Translations under genes and position numbers: made by a program
Part shown: positions 24,298 through 31,233 of the stretch, in pieces
How the letters are laid out: each line of letters starts with the position of its first letter
Position numbering within the stretch: the stretch's first letter is position 1
Notes under the pieces: model-generated
The model's database searches: none
Told to the model about the DNA's origin: nothing
Seen by the model: only the letters and a program-made list of their open reading frames with translations
From: Halobacteriales archaeon QS_4_69_31
GTDB lineage: Archaea > Halobacteriota > Halobacteria > Halobacteriales > Haloarculaceae
Reading direction: 5' to 3'
DNA length: 37,274 nucleotides
Assembly (NCBI GenBank): GCA_003021655.1
Contig: PXRP01000046.1
Span: 1,460-38,733, forward strand

Positions 24298-25104
24298 ATG
24301 GCTGGTTACGTCTGCACGGTCGCCGGCGGGAAAGGCGGCGTCGGCAAGACCACGACGGCCGTCAACCTCGCGGCCGCCCTCGAAGAGGTCGGCTACGACG
24401 TGGTCGTCGTCGACGCCGACCTGGGGATGGCGAACCTGGCCGCCATGCTCGGCGTCGACCCCGAGGACAGCATCCACGAGGTACTCGCCGGCGGCAGTGC
24501 GGTCAGCGCCGCACTCACGGACGTCCAGGGGGGGATCACGATCATTCCGGGGGAACAGAGCCTGGAGGCCTTCGCCGACGCCGACCCCGCGAAACTCAAG
24601 AAGGTCATCAAGACCCTCCGGAACGCCTACGACGTGGTCCTCGTCGACACCGGCGCCGGACTCAGCCACGAGACGACCATCCCGCTGGGACTGGCCGACG
24701 GCATCGTCCTCATCACGACGCCCGACGACGTCGCCATCGGCGACGCGATAAAGACCGCCGAACTCGCCGACCGCGTCGACGGCGAGGTGCTCGGGACCGT
24801 CATCAACCGCGTCACGAGTGAGACCGACGTCGAGGACATCGCCGACGAGTTCGACTCGAAGCTGCTGGCGGTGATCCCCGACGACATCGGCGCAACCGAG
24901 GACGAACCGCTCGTGTTCAGCGCCCCAGACAGCCCCGCCGCCGAGGCGTTCACCCAACTCGCGGACCTGCTCGTCGGCGTCTGCTTCGAGGGCGTCGAGG
25001 TCGACGACACCGAAACTGTCCTCGACAGCGAGTGGTTCCTCGACGAGGAAAAAGAGGAAGACGAGGACGACGACTCCGGCGGCCGGTTCGGCCTCTTTGG
25101 CTGA
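24298..25104 (+). CDS. MinD/ParA-type P-loop ATPase
   Basis: A 268-residue deviant-Walker ATPase. The Walker A motif is GGKGGVGKTTT (10-20) with signature Lys12 and Lys17, switch I VDADLGMANLAAML (about 40-53) and Walker B VVLVDTGAGLS (about 114-124). Haloarchaea have several MinD paralogues that position surface and motility machinery rather than the division ring. The C-terminus is strongly acidic (EEKEEDEDDD) and ends GGRFGLFG instead of a classical amphipathic membrane-targeting helix, so membrane binding is uncertain. No MinE or partner is adjacent. It is convergent with the next gene, seven bases apart. Confidence 0.88.
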   Translation: MAGYVCTVAGGKGGVGKTTTAVNLAAALEEVGYDVVVVDADLGMANLAAMLGVDPEDSIHEVLAGGSAVSAALTDVQGGITIIPGEQSLEAFADADPAKLKKVIKTLRNAYDVVLVDTGAGLSHETTIPLGLADGIVLITTPDDVAIGDAIKTAELADRVDGEVLGTVINRVTSETDVEDIADEFDSKLLAVIPDDIGATEDEPLVFSAPDSPAAEAFTQLADLLVGVCFEGVEVDDTETVLDSEWFLDEEKEEDEDDDSGGRFGLFG

Positions 25105-25111
25105 CCGGGGG

Positions 25112-25396
25112 TCACTTCTCGTCGAGCCCGAACTGCTCGGGGTCGACCGGGACTTCCGTCCTGTTTTCCGGGAACGCCAGGGAGAACAGCCCCGCGCCGA
25201 CGATCCCCGCAAAGAGAACGCCGGCCCCGACCGTCACGAGCGCCGACTGGACGGCCCCGTCGACGCTTGCCTGCCCGCGCGCCGTGACGACCAGCGACAC
25301 CGCCAGCAACAGCATCGTCACCACGACGCCGGAGACGAACCCGGCCCCGAACAGCATCCGTTGTTGGTCTGTCACTCTGTCGCTCTCCTCGCCCAT
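25112..25396 (-). CDS. Small two-TM membrane protein
   Basis: A 94-residue protein with two hydrophobic helices: FGAGFVSGVVVTMLLLAVSL (about 16-36) and LVTVGAGVLFAGIVGAGLFS (about 53-72). Both termini are charged and probably cytoplasmic. No family is recognised. The ATG at 25396 has an AATATG box about 31 bases upstream. Confidence 0.65.
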   Translation of the reverse strand: MGEESDRVTDQQRMLFGAGFVSGVVVTMLLLAVSLVVTARGQASVDGAVQSALVTVGAGVLFAGIVGAGLFSLAFPENRTEVPVDPEQFGLDEK

Positions 25397-25447
25397 TGCC
25401 CGCGCTATGTCCTACGACGGCATGAATATGCGACCGGCCGAACCGGC

Positions 25448-25518
25448 GGTGTTTAGTGTAGCGAGTCGGGGCTTTCACGCTATTGGTGATGCTGTTCTCA
25501 CTCGACTCGCTAAACACC
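25448..25518. repeat. Imperfect palindrome with shared 14-mer loop
   Basis: The left arm GGTGTTTAG (25448-25456) plus CGAGTCG (25462-25468) pairs with CGACTCG (25503-25509) plus CTAAACACC (25510-25518), with a five-base bulge on the left. The loop contains GGGGCTTTCACGCT (25468-25481), the same word found at both ends of the element at 26183-26438. Confidence 0.65.
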
Positions 25519-25567
25519 AACTCACCACCGTCCGTGGGCTTTTGATGCGGCCACACCTACCGTGGGT

Positions 25568-25765
25568 ATGCCGACCTGTGACGGCTGTGGCGAGGACGTC
25601 TCCATCGCCGGTGGCATCGGCGGGTTCTGGTCGAGCGACGCCGACGCGAGCGGCGGCATGACCCTCGAACTGACCGACGGGTCCGAGCACTTCCTCTGTC
25701 ACGACTGCATGGACCGCCTGCCCGACGACTACGAGCCGACCGCGGCCGACGTGGCCGACCTCTGA
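25568..25765 (+). CDS. Small zinc-finger protein
   Basis: A 65-residue protein with two CxxC pairs, CDGCGEDV (about 4-11) and CHDCMDRLP (about 44-52), separated by a Gly-rich segment (GGIGGFWSSDADASGGMTLE). This is typical of the many small CPxCG-related zinc-finger proteins of haloarchaea, several of which affect biofilm or swarming. The ATG at 25568 is chosen over a GTG two codons earlier. A weak T-rich box lies about 25 bases upstream. Confidence 0.7.
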   Translation: MPTCDGCGEDVSIAGGIGGFWSSDADASGGMTLELTDGSEHFLCHDCMDRLPDDYEPTAADVADL

Positions 25766-25825
25766 CCGAACTCCGGGGCTGCCGGCACCCACAGAGTCAA
25801 GCCCGCCAGCCTGGACACGCCGGGC

Positions 25826-26029
25826 ATGGGTCCCGGATGGAACTTCGACCCCGACGACGACCCGCGTCAGCTCGACGTCACGGACCTCGAACGCATCGAG
25901 CGGTTCAAGGAGGCGGGCTACGGCGGCAGCGTCGCCGACGGCCGACTCGCTGCCGTAGATCTGTGCGGTGTCGACGTGCCTGTAGCCCGCCTCGATGGCC
26001 GCAGAGACGGTACGGTACTGGAGTCGTAG
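25826..26029 (+). CDS. Short ORF, probably truncated gene
   Basis: A 67-codon frame. The first 32 residues, MGPGWNFDPDDDPRQLDVTD followed by LERIERFKEAGY, have convincing haloarchaeal character and suggest an authentic protein N-terminus. From about 25925 the frame runs antisense to an aldo/keto reductase remnant and loses that character. It is therefore likely the head of a gene cut by the same event that truncated the reductase. Function unknown. Confidence 0.4.
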   Translation: MGPGWNFDPDDDPRQLDVTDLERIERFKEAGYGGSVADGRLAAVDLCGVDVPVARLDGRRDGTVLES

Positions 26030-26097
26030 TCGTCCATCCGGGCGGTCCCGAACCCGAGCGCGGGGACCTCGACGCCCCCTGCTGTGACGAACTCCAT
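25925..26097 (-). pseudogene. Aldo/keto reductase N-terminal remnant
   Basis: On the minus strand from the ATG at 26097: MEFVTAGGVEVPALGFGTAR, then MDDYDSST, and in another frame VSAAIEAGYRHVDTAQIYGS with ESAVGDA after it. These are the first 60-odd residues of an NADPH-dependent aldo/keto reductase, including the catalytic Asp/Tyr region DTAQIYG. A five-base tandem duplication (ACGGT twice, plus strand 26007-26016) explains the frameshift exactly: removing one copy restores the frame. The remaining three quarters of the gene are missing. Confidence 0.75.
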
Positions 26098-26182
26098 GCC
26101 GGCGGTTCGGCGGGCGGCCGAAAAACGTTCGCCCCGGCAGCGGGTACTGTTCAGATAAGAGTGGAGGAGACGAACATTCGAA

Positions 26183-26438
26183 CAGCGTGAAAGCCCCCGC
26201 TGGCTCCGGTCCCGCGACTCGCTGCGGTCCTCACTACGTTGCGGTCCTTGCGTCGTCGGGGTTCCCGGAGCCAGCGGCCCCTTTCAGTCCCACCCGGTTC
26301 GGCTGGTCGGCCAGCAGAATCGGGTGGGACTGAAAGGGGCGAGGCGGTCGACGACGGCAGGCGACGCAAGCACCGCAGGCCAACGGCCGAGGAGCGCAGC
26401 GAGCCTCCCGAGTCGACCGCCTCGGGGCTTTCACGCTG
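26183..26438. repeat. 256-bp element with four abutting perfect stems
   Basis: The outer inverted repeat CAGCGTGAAAGCCCC (26183-26197) / GGGGCTTTCACGCTG (26424-26438) encloses three hairpins. They touch each other without gaps: 13-bp arms 26197-26209 / 26265-26277; 20-bp arms 26277-26296 / 26321-26340, with a further small stem in the loop; and 12-bp arms 26341-26352 / 26412-26423. All arms pair perfectly. The first hairpin extends inward with CCCGCGAC against GTCG(T)CGGGG. The layout is that of a four-way junction, as DNA cruciform or as RNA. No open frame in it looks like a protein. Confidence 0.85.
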
Positions 26439-26454
26439 CTCTCAACCGAGTTGC

Positions 26455-26466
26455 TCCTAACGGCTG
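26455..26466 (+). repeat. Left target-site duplication of the cassette
   Basis: TCCTAACGGCTG, identical to 27636-27647, directly outside the left terminal inverted repeat. Confidence 0.85.
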
Positions 26467-26670
26467 AGCGTGTCATAGAATCGTTTGCACGGTATTTCAT
26501 TTCAGCCCGAATAGTAATAAATAAACATGAGCACTCAGGTAGTGAGAAGACGGACAAAATTCGAAAGATAGCAGGTGAACTACTCCTCCTTACTCGCTCG
26601 CTCCTTAACGAAGAGAGGTTTAGCGCCCTGTACTGTAGAAGCTAAAACTCGGATTTGTACTTCCAGTATG

Positions 26671-26679
26671 CTTATTATT
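26671..26679 (+). promoter_or_regulatory. TATA box of the cassette gene
   Basis: CTTATTATT is centred 25 bases before the ATG at 26700, so the cassette brings its own promoter. Confidence 0.6.
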
Positions 26680-26699
26680 GAATCGGTCGAATATCTTCT

Positions 26700-27560
26700 A
26701 TGGACAGCTATAGGCGTCTGTTATACGGGCGCTCCCTCCTTGTCTCGCGCCAATTGGGGCTGCTTGCGTGTGGTCTCTTTGCTCTCCTGATGGCAGCGTT
26801 CTATACGAACGTCGTTACGCTCTGGCCGCTTCCACTGGTTCCATCGGGAGCAGTACTGCTCGTCGGCCTCGCAGCTATCGAGGCGTATTATAATGAGGGG
26901 CTGTTGGTAGCATGGCTGTTGACGTTCGTCGTGACAGTACCAGCGTTCTTCTTTCCACCTCGTGGTTTCATTGATGGAGCAGCACAACCAACCGCACTGA
27001 TAGCTGTCGTACTCGCCGGAGGTGTGGCGGTCGCGTTTGGGACTATCGGATTCGCAATTGGGGTGGCAGTACGACACAGTCGGGAACAACACCGGACCGA
27101 CCGCTACCAGCCATCGGCAACTGTTCTACCGGCAGTGTTGCTCGGCAGAGACGATGGGGTCGCTATGCGCGCTGTTCTCGTTGCAGCTGGTGAATTCACA
27201 GTCTTGTTCGTGACTGTCTGGAGTGGCATAGTCTCTCTCGGGGCCGGTCTTGGTGGGCTTCCTGGTATCATTTTGTTGATAACGCTCATGACCGTTCCGG
27301 CGTTGCTGTACGCGGCCCACAACAGCGGTTTGCTCGTCTGTTGGGCGCTTGCGTTCGCTCCGCTGTTTGGAGTGTTTCTGGCACGACAATTACGGTTCGT
27401 TGGTTACCCCACGCCTGACCAACCAGTCCTCTATGCGCTCGGATCGGGGTTGTTGTTTTCGATTCCGTTAGGCACAGCCGGCTTTCTATTTGGCGTAGTA
27501 GTGCGACGGATTCACCGTCAGCTTCAGTCACCCCCCGGACTGAACGCCAGCCCTGATTAG
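26700..27560 (+). CDS. Multi-spanning membrane protein carried by the cassette
   Basis: A 286-residue hydrophobic protein with about seven or eight membrane segments (for example GLLACGLFALLMAAFYTNVV, GLLVAWLLTFVVTVPAFFF, ALIAVVLAGGVAVAFGTIG, LLVCWALAFAPLFGVFLA, LYALGSGLLFSIPLGTAGFL). It has an internal duplication: YNEGLLVAWLLTF in the first half corresponds to HNSGLLVCWALAF in the second, and GTIGFAIGVAVRHSRE to GTAGFLFGVVVRRIHR. No family, transporter motif or transposase feature is recognised. Codon use is less GC-biased than neighbours, indicating a foreign origin. The ATG at 26700 fits the TATA box. Confidence 0.75.
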   Translation: MDSYRRLLYGRSLLVSRQLGLLACGLFALLMAAFYTNVVTLWPLPLVPSGAVLLVGLAAIEAYYNEGLLVAWLLTFVVTVPAFFFPPRGFIDGAAQPTALIAVVLAGGVAVAFGTIGFAIGVAVRHSREQHRTDRYQPSATVLPAVLLGRDDGVAMRAVLVAAGEFTVLFVTVWSGIVSLGAGLGGLPGIILLITLMTVPALLYAAHNSGLLVCWALAFAPLFGVFLARQLRFVGYPTPDQPVLYALGSGLLFSIPLGTAGFLFGVVVRRIHRQLQSPPGLNASPD

Positions 27561-27635
27561 TTGCTCGATCCATCCCCTGTACGTATCGTTTGGCGACGGT
27601 CATACAGAGGTATGAGAGCCGTTCTATGACACGCT

Positions 27636-27647
27636 TCCTAACGGCTG
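27636..27647 (+). repeat. Right target-site duplication of the cassette
   Basis: TCCTAACGGCTG, identical to 26455-26466, directly outside the right terminal inverted repeat. Confidence 0.85.
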
Positions 27648-27726
27648 CGTATCTGAACGTTACCCCGGAGAGAACCGTTCCCGAGGACCCGACCGACCGC
27701 ACCGCCCACTCCCCGAACCGAACGAC

Positions 27727-27735
27727 CTTTTTGTA
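27727..27735 (+). promoter_or_regulatory. TATA-like box for uppP
   Basis: CTTTTTGTA is centred 25 bases before the ATG at 27756. Confidence 0.45.
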
Positions 27736-27755
27736 CGAACGACGGTTGGGCCGGT

Positions 27756-28598
27756 ATGGACGTCGATGCGGCGGCGCTGGCGATACTGCTGGGACTGGTC
27801 CAGGGACTGCTGGAGTGGCTGCCGGTCTCCAGCGAGGGCGGGGTCGCGCTGGCGCTGGCCGTCCTCGGGGGCGAGGGCGCCGTCGACGCGACGCGGTTCG
27901 CGCTCGTGTTGCACGCGGGCACGGCCGTCGCCGCGCTCTCGTTCTACCGCGCGGACGTCGTCGCGTTCGCCCGCCAGACCCCGTCGTGGCGACCGCGGCG
28001 CGCCTTCGGCGACGGGCAGGCGGACCTGACCTTCTTCGGGGTCGCGACGCTCACCTCCGGGGTCGTGGGGGTCGGGGTCTACCTGGCGATAATCGAGGTG
28101 GCCTCGGAACTGGCCGGCGGCGCGTTCGTCGCCGCCGTCGGGGGGTTGCTCGTGGTCACCGGGCTGGTCCAGCGGGTCGCCGAGGACTGGGGGCTGGGCG
28201 ACCGCGAGACGCCCGACGCGCTGGACGCGGTGCTGGTCGGCGCGATGCAGGGGCTGGCGCTGTTGCCCGGCGTCTCCCGGTCGGGGACGACCGTCAGCGC
28301 GCTCTTGCTCCGCGGTCACGACGGCGAGTCGTCGCTCAGACTCTCCTTTCTCCTGTCGATCCCGGCCTCTCTCGGGGCGGGGCTGCTGGTCGTGCTCGAC
28401 GCCGGCGTTCCCGCACTCTCGCCGGTGTCGGCGCTGCTGGCGCTGGCGGTCAGCGCCGTCGTCGGGTACCTGACCGTGGGCGCGCTGGTCGCGCTGGTCC
28501 AGCGGGTCGCGTTCTGGAGGGTCTGTGTGGGCTTTGGCGCGCTCGCGCTCGTCAGCGGGGGCCTTCTCGTCCTCGCGGGCGGGTCGCCGGGTCTCTGA
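27756..28598 (+). CDS. uppP: Undecaprenyl-diphosphatase family protein (UppP/BacA)
   Basis: A 280-residue integral membrane phosphatase. The two catalytic signatures are VQGLLEWLPVSSEGG (15-29) and LLPGVSRSGTTVS (about 169-181), inside eight or so hydrophobic helices. In bacteria it recycles the C55 lipid carrier from diphosphate to monophosphate. Archaea use dolichyl-type carriers for N-glycosylation and exopolysaccharide, so the likely substrate here is a polyprenyl diphosphate of that kind. The ATG at 27756 matches the family start. It stands alone directly right of the cassette insertion. Confidence 0.9.
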   Translation: MDVDAAALAILLGLVQGLLEWLPVSSEGGVALALAVLGGEGAVDATRFALVLHAGTAVAALSFYRADVVAFARQTPSWRPRRAFGDGQADLTFFGVATLTSGVVGVGVYLAIIEVASELAGGAFVAAVGGLLVVTGLVQRVAEDWGLGDRETPDALDAVLVGAMQGLALLPGVSRSGTTVSALLLRGHDGESSLRLSFLLSIPASLGAGLLVVLDAGVPALSPVSALLALAVSAVVGYLTVGALVALVQRVAFWRVCVGFGALALVSGGLLVLAGGSPGL

Positions 28599-28658
28599 CG
28601 CCCGGCGGACCGGGTATCGGGCTTCCGGTACCCGGCGGGCGGGTCGTCTCTCTGCCAG

Positions 28659-28919
28659 TCACCGACCCGCCGTGCAACACTGGGCGGGTGCGTGGTTCGA
28701 CTCGGCGACGTCCGTCGACGCCCGCGACGGGACCTCGACTGCCTGGAGGGCGCGAGCCGACACCAGGCCGGCCACAAACGTGACGGCCAGCGCGGGCTGG
28801 CTGACCGCCAGGACGACCGCGGGAACCGCCAGCAGTACCGCGAGCGTCACAGTCATGTCGCGAGCGAAACTGTCGCCGGTGAGCGCCGACGTGTCCCTGG
28901 GGTGGGGTGAGTGGTTCAT
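28659..28919 (-). CDS. Small membrane protein
   Basis: An 86-residue protein. The first 22 residues are polar (MNHSPHPRDTSALTGDSFAR), followed by hydrophobic stretches MTVTLAVLLAVPAVVLAVSQ and ALAVTFVAGLVSARAL, and a polar tail with two adjacent cysteines near the end. No family is recognised. The ATG at 28919 is chosen because an AT-rich TATACTTAT box lies 32-40 bases upstream; the longer frame would cover it. Confidence 0.6.
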   Translation of the reverse strand: MNHSPHPRDTSALTGDSFARDMTVTLAVLLAVPAVVLAVSQPALAVTFVAGLVSARALQAVEVPSRASTDVAESNHAPAQCCTAGR

Positions 28920-28950
28920 CGCTCTATCAGATCCGTGGTGCCGGACCCGC

Positions 28951-28959
28951 ATAAGTATA
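28951..28959 (-). promoter_or_regulatory. TATA-like box for the small membrane gene
   Basis: TATACTTAT on the minus strand, 32-40 bases before the ATG at 28919. Confidence 0.45.
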
Positions 28960-29045
28960 ATCTGAAGAACATTTCTGTAAACGGAGTTACTGAAGGCGAT
29001 TCCTGTAAACCGACGATCACGTCGCGGGCGACGAGAAGGGGGGCG

Positions 29046-29177
29046 TCACCGGGTTTCGACGTAGCGTTTCTGGAGTGCTTCGCGGATGTGGTATTTCGTT
29101 TCGTCGTCCTCGGCCGTCTTGATAGCCTCTCGCAGGTGGTCTTCGAGCGTGTGGCAGTCGTGGAGCTGACCGTTCAT
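29046..29177 (-). CDS. 43-residue small protein
   Basis: Reads MNGQLHDCHTLEDHLREAIK, then TAEDDETKYHIREALQKRYV and ETR. It is a single charged helix pair with one cysteine and no membrane segment; it looks like a conserved haloarchaeal mini-protein, function unknown. The ATG at 29177 has GATAAATA 21-28 bases upstream, an excellent leaderless promoter. Confidence 0.65.
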   Translation of the reverse strand: MNGQLHDCHTLEDHLREAIKTAEDDETKYHIREALQKRYVETR

Positions 29178-29197
29178 GAGGGGCCGAACTCCCCCCG

Positions 29198-29205
29198 TAT
29201 TTATC
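29198..29205 (-). promoter_or_regulatory. TATA box for the 43-residue gene
   Basis: GATAAATA on the minus strand, centred about 24 bases before the ATG at 29177. Confidence 0.6.
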
Positions 29206-29334
29206 GTTATACACGTCTTACCGCCGGTCTGTCGCCGTCGTCCCGCCGGGGACCGTGGCTGGCGACAGCCCTCCTCGGCGGTTGCCTCCCCAGTGGGACT
29301 TGTGTACTGGCGACCTCCTACCACCAGGCAGGCG

Positions 29335-29907
29335 GCGACGAGCGAGAACGAGGCGAAGACCGTGGACACGACCGGCGACTACTGATATGTCGTCCGGGAC
29401 GGCGAGCCGGTCGCGGAGTCGCGCTGGCGCTCCTCGCGGGTCGTGTTGACGAACAAGCGCCTCCGACTCGCCGACGCGGACGGCAACCAGTCGGTTCCCC
29501 ACTCGCGGGTGTCGCTGGCCGACGACCCCGACGGCCTGGACGGTGTCGCGACCGACGGCGCGACGCCGCTGCGGGTCGGTAACAACGTCGTTCCCGTTAA
29601 CGCCGCGGACGTCGAGGCGTTCGACCGGGAGTACTGCCGGGCGGCGCTCGACTCGGCGGTCATCGAGTCCCGCCAGGACGAGGAGTACGGACTCACCGAG
29701 ACCGAGAGCGAAGTCTTGATGGCGCTATACTCGGGCGTCTCGCCGTTCGAGATGCCCGAGTTCGTCGGCGCCGACGTCGAGGAGGTCGAGGCGGTCTACG
29801 ACCGCCTCATCGAACTCGATGTCATCGGGGTCGTCCGCGAACGGACGGAGGTCGAGATGACGGCACAGGGCCGCTCGGTCGCCGGGAAGACCACGAACAA
29901 CCAGTGA
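29335..29907 (+). pseudogene. Decayed CheF-family gene (archaellum-chemotaxis adaptor)
   Basis: One frame reads ATSENEAKTVDTTGDY, an in-frame TGA (29383-29385), then YVVRDGEPVAESRWRSSRVV, LTNKRLRLADADGN and PLRVGNNVVPVNAADVEAFD. It jumps directly to the C-terminal domain GLTETESEVLMALYSGVSPF, EMPEFVGADVEEVEAVYDRL and VGVV-like RERTEVEMTAQGR. This is the layout of CheF, which links CheY to the archaellum motor, but the central roughly 100 residues are missing and the N-terminus is interrupted. A GTG at 29443 could still start a 154-residue product from here. Confidence 0.6.
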
Positions 29908-30042
29908 GTGCGGTCGCGGCGAGAACCGTCCGTCTCCGGCGCTCGGCCGTCGCCTCGCGTCGTCGCCGGGAGCCCGACTCGCCACGTGGCAAGAATGAGA
30001 ACGGGCCAGAAAGTTGAAACGGCGCGGTGCCGTCCGATCCGT

Positions 30043-31233
30043 ATGAGCATCGACACGGCTGTCGTCCTCGCGGCAGGCGAGGGGACGCGGTTGCGACCCC
30101 TGACGCGCAACCGTCCCAAGCCGATGTTGCCCGCGGCCAACCGCCCGATCATCGAGTACGTCTTCGACGCCCTGGTCGCCGCCGACGTGACCCGCATCGT
30201 CGTCGTGGTCGGGTACAAGCGCGACCGCGTCCAGAACTACTTCGGCCCCACGTACCGCGGTGCCGACCTGGAGTACGTCCACCAGCACAAGCAACTCGGC
30301 AGCGGCCACGCCCTCCTCCAGGCGCGGGCGGCCGTGAACGAACCCACGCTCGTGCTCAACGGCGACCGCGTCATCGACACCAACATCGTCTGTGACGTCG
30401 TCGAGGAGTTCGAGGCCACCGGCGACCCGACGATGGCCGTCCTCGAACGGCCCGAGACCAGCCAGTACGGCGCGGTCGTCCTCCACGGGGGCGACGTGGC
30501 CGAACTCGTCGAGAAGCCCGACTCCGACGACTACCGCCTCATCAACGCGGGCGTCTACGCGTTCGAGCCCGACATCTTCGCCGAGATCGAGGCGACCGAC
30601 CGCCAGGAGGGCGAACTCGCGCTGACCGAGACCATCTCGGAGAAACTCACCGACGGCCGGGTCCGGGGCGTCCGCACCGAGGGGATGTGGGTCGACGCGA
30701 CCTACCCCTGGGACCTGCTCGCGGTCGCCGAGGAGGTCCTCGCACGGGGTCACGTCGGCGGGACCGACCGCGGCGACGGCGTCCGGGTCGACCCCGACGC
30801 GACGGTCCACGGGAGCGCGACCCTGCAGGGACCGACCGTCGTCGGCCCCGACTGCGAGGTCGGTCCCGGGACGGTCGTCGGTCCCGACGCGGCGCTCGGC
30901 CAGAACGTGACCGTCGCGGCCAACGCCACCGTCCGGCGCACCGTGCTGGACAGCGACACCAGAGTCGAGGCGGGGTCGACGCTCATCGACGCCGTCGTCG
31001 GACAGGACGTCCACCTCGGTGCGGGGTCGGTCGTTCCCGGCGGTCCCGCGGACGTCCGCGTCGGCCGCCAGGTGTTCCCCGACCAGCGACTCGGGGCCGT
31101 CATCGCGGACCGCGTGCTCGCCGCGGGGGACGTGAGTTTCTCCCCGGGGACGCTCGTCGGCCCGCGGGCCTACATCGGGACGAGCGTCCGCGCGAGCGGC
31201 ACCGTCGCCGAGGGCGCGGAGGTGGTGCGCTGA
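30043..31233 (+). CDS. GlmU-like sugar-1-phosphate nucleotidyl/acetyltransferase
   Basis: A 396-residue two-domain enzyme. The nucleotidyltransferase domain starts VVLAAGEGTRLRPLTRNRPK (7-26) with PMLPAANRPIIEYV after it, and has LNGDRVIDTN as the metal-binding aspartate region. The C-terminal third is a left-handed beta-helix of hexapeptide repeats (VHGSATLQGPTVVGPDCEVG). It probably makes UDP-GlcNAc from GlcN-1-P via GlcNAc-1-P. The neighbour glmS, whose ATG overlaps its stop (TGATG), makes the precursor, which supports that substrate. Other NDP-sugars cannot be excluded. The ATG at 30043 matches the family. Confidence 0.88.
   Translation: MSIDTAVVLAAGEGTRLRPLTRNRPKPMLPAANRPIIEYVFDALVAADVTRIVVVVGYKRDRVQNYFGPTYRGADLEYVHQHKQLGSGHALLQARAAVNEPTLVLNGDRVIDTNIVCDVVEEFEATGDPTMAVLERPETSQYGAVVLHGGDVAELVEKPDSDDYRLINAGVYAFEPDIFAEIEATDRQEGELALTETISEKLTDGRVRGVRTEGMWVDATYPWDLLAVAEEVLARGHVGGTDRGDGVRVDPDATVHGSATLQGPTVVGPDCEVGPGTVVGPDAALGQNVTVAANATVRRTVLDSDTRVEAGSTLIDAVVGQDVHLGAGSVVPGGPADVRVGRQVFPDQRLGAVIADRVLAAGDVSFSPGTLVGPRAYIGTSVRASGTVAEGAEVVR

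Larger units (their letters stand above)
26467..27635. mobile_element. Transposon-like cassette without transposase
   Basis: A 1,169-bp segment bounded by perfect 14-bp inverted repeats, AGCGTGTCATAGAA (26467-26480) and its complement (27622-27635), and flanked by a perfect 12-bp direct repeat (26455-26466 and 27636-27647). This is the signature of a single transposition event. A 10-13 bp target duplication is known for IS4/ISH8-type haloarchaeal transposases, which could have acted in trans. GC is clearly lower than on either side. The only convincing gene inside is the membrane protein at 26700-27560; no transposase is present in any frame. Positions 26481-26699 are AT-rich and hold only its promoter. 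Confidence 0.88.

Noticed and set aside
26451-26645. 64-codon frame at the left end of the cassette
   Set aside because: It starts at a TTG outside the inverted repeat, crosses the element boundary and has no promoter at a suitable distance.
26721-27092. Minus-strand frame in the cassette as a transposase
   Set aside because: Cys/His/Gln-rich shadow of the membrane protein with no DDE or HUH motif.
27590-28783. 397-codon frame overlapping uppP
   Set aside because: Arg/Gly-rich shadow; uppP motifs are in another frame.
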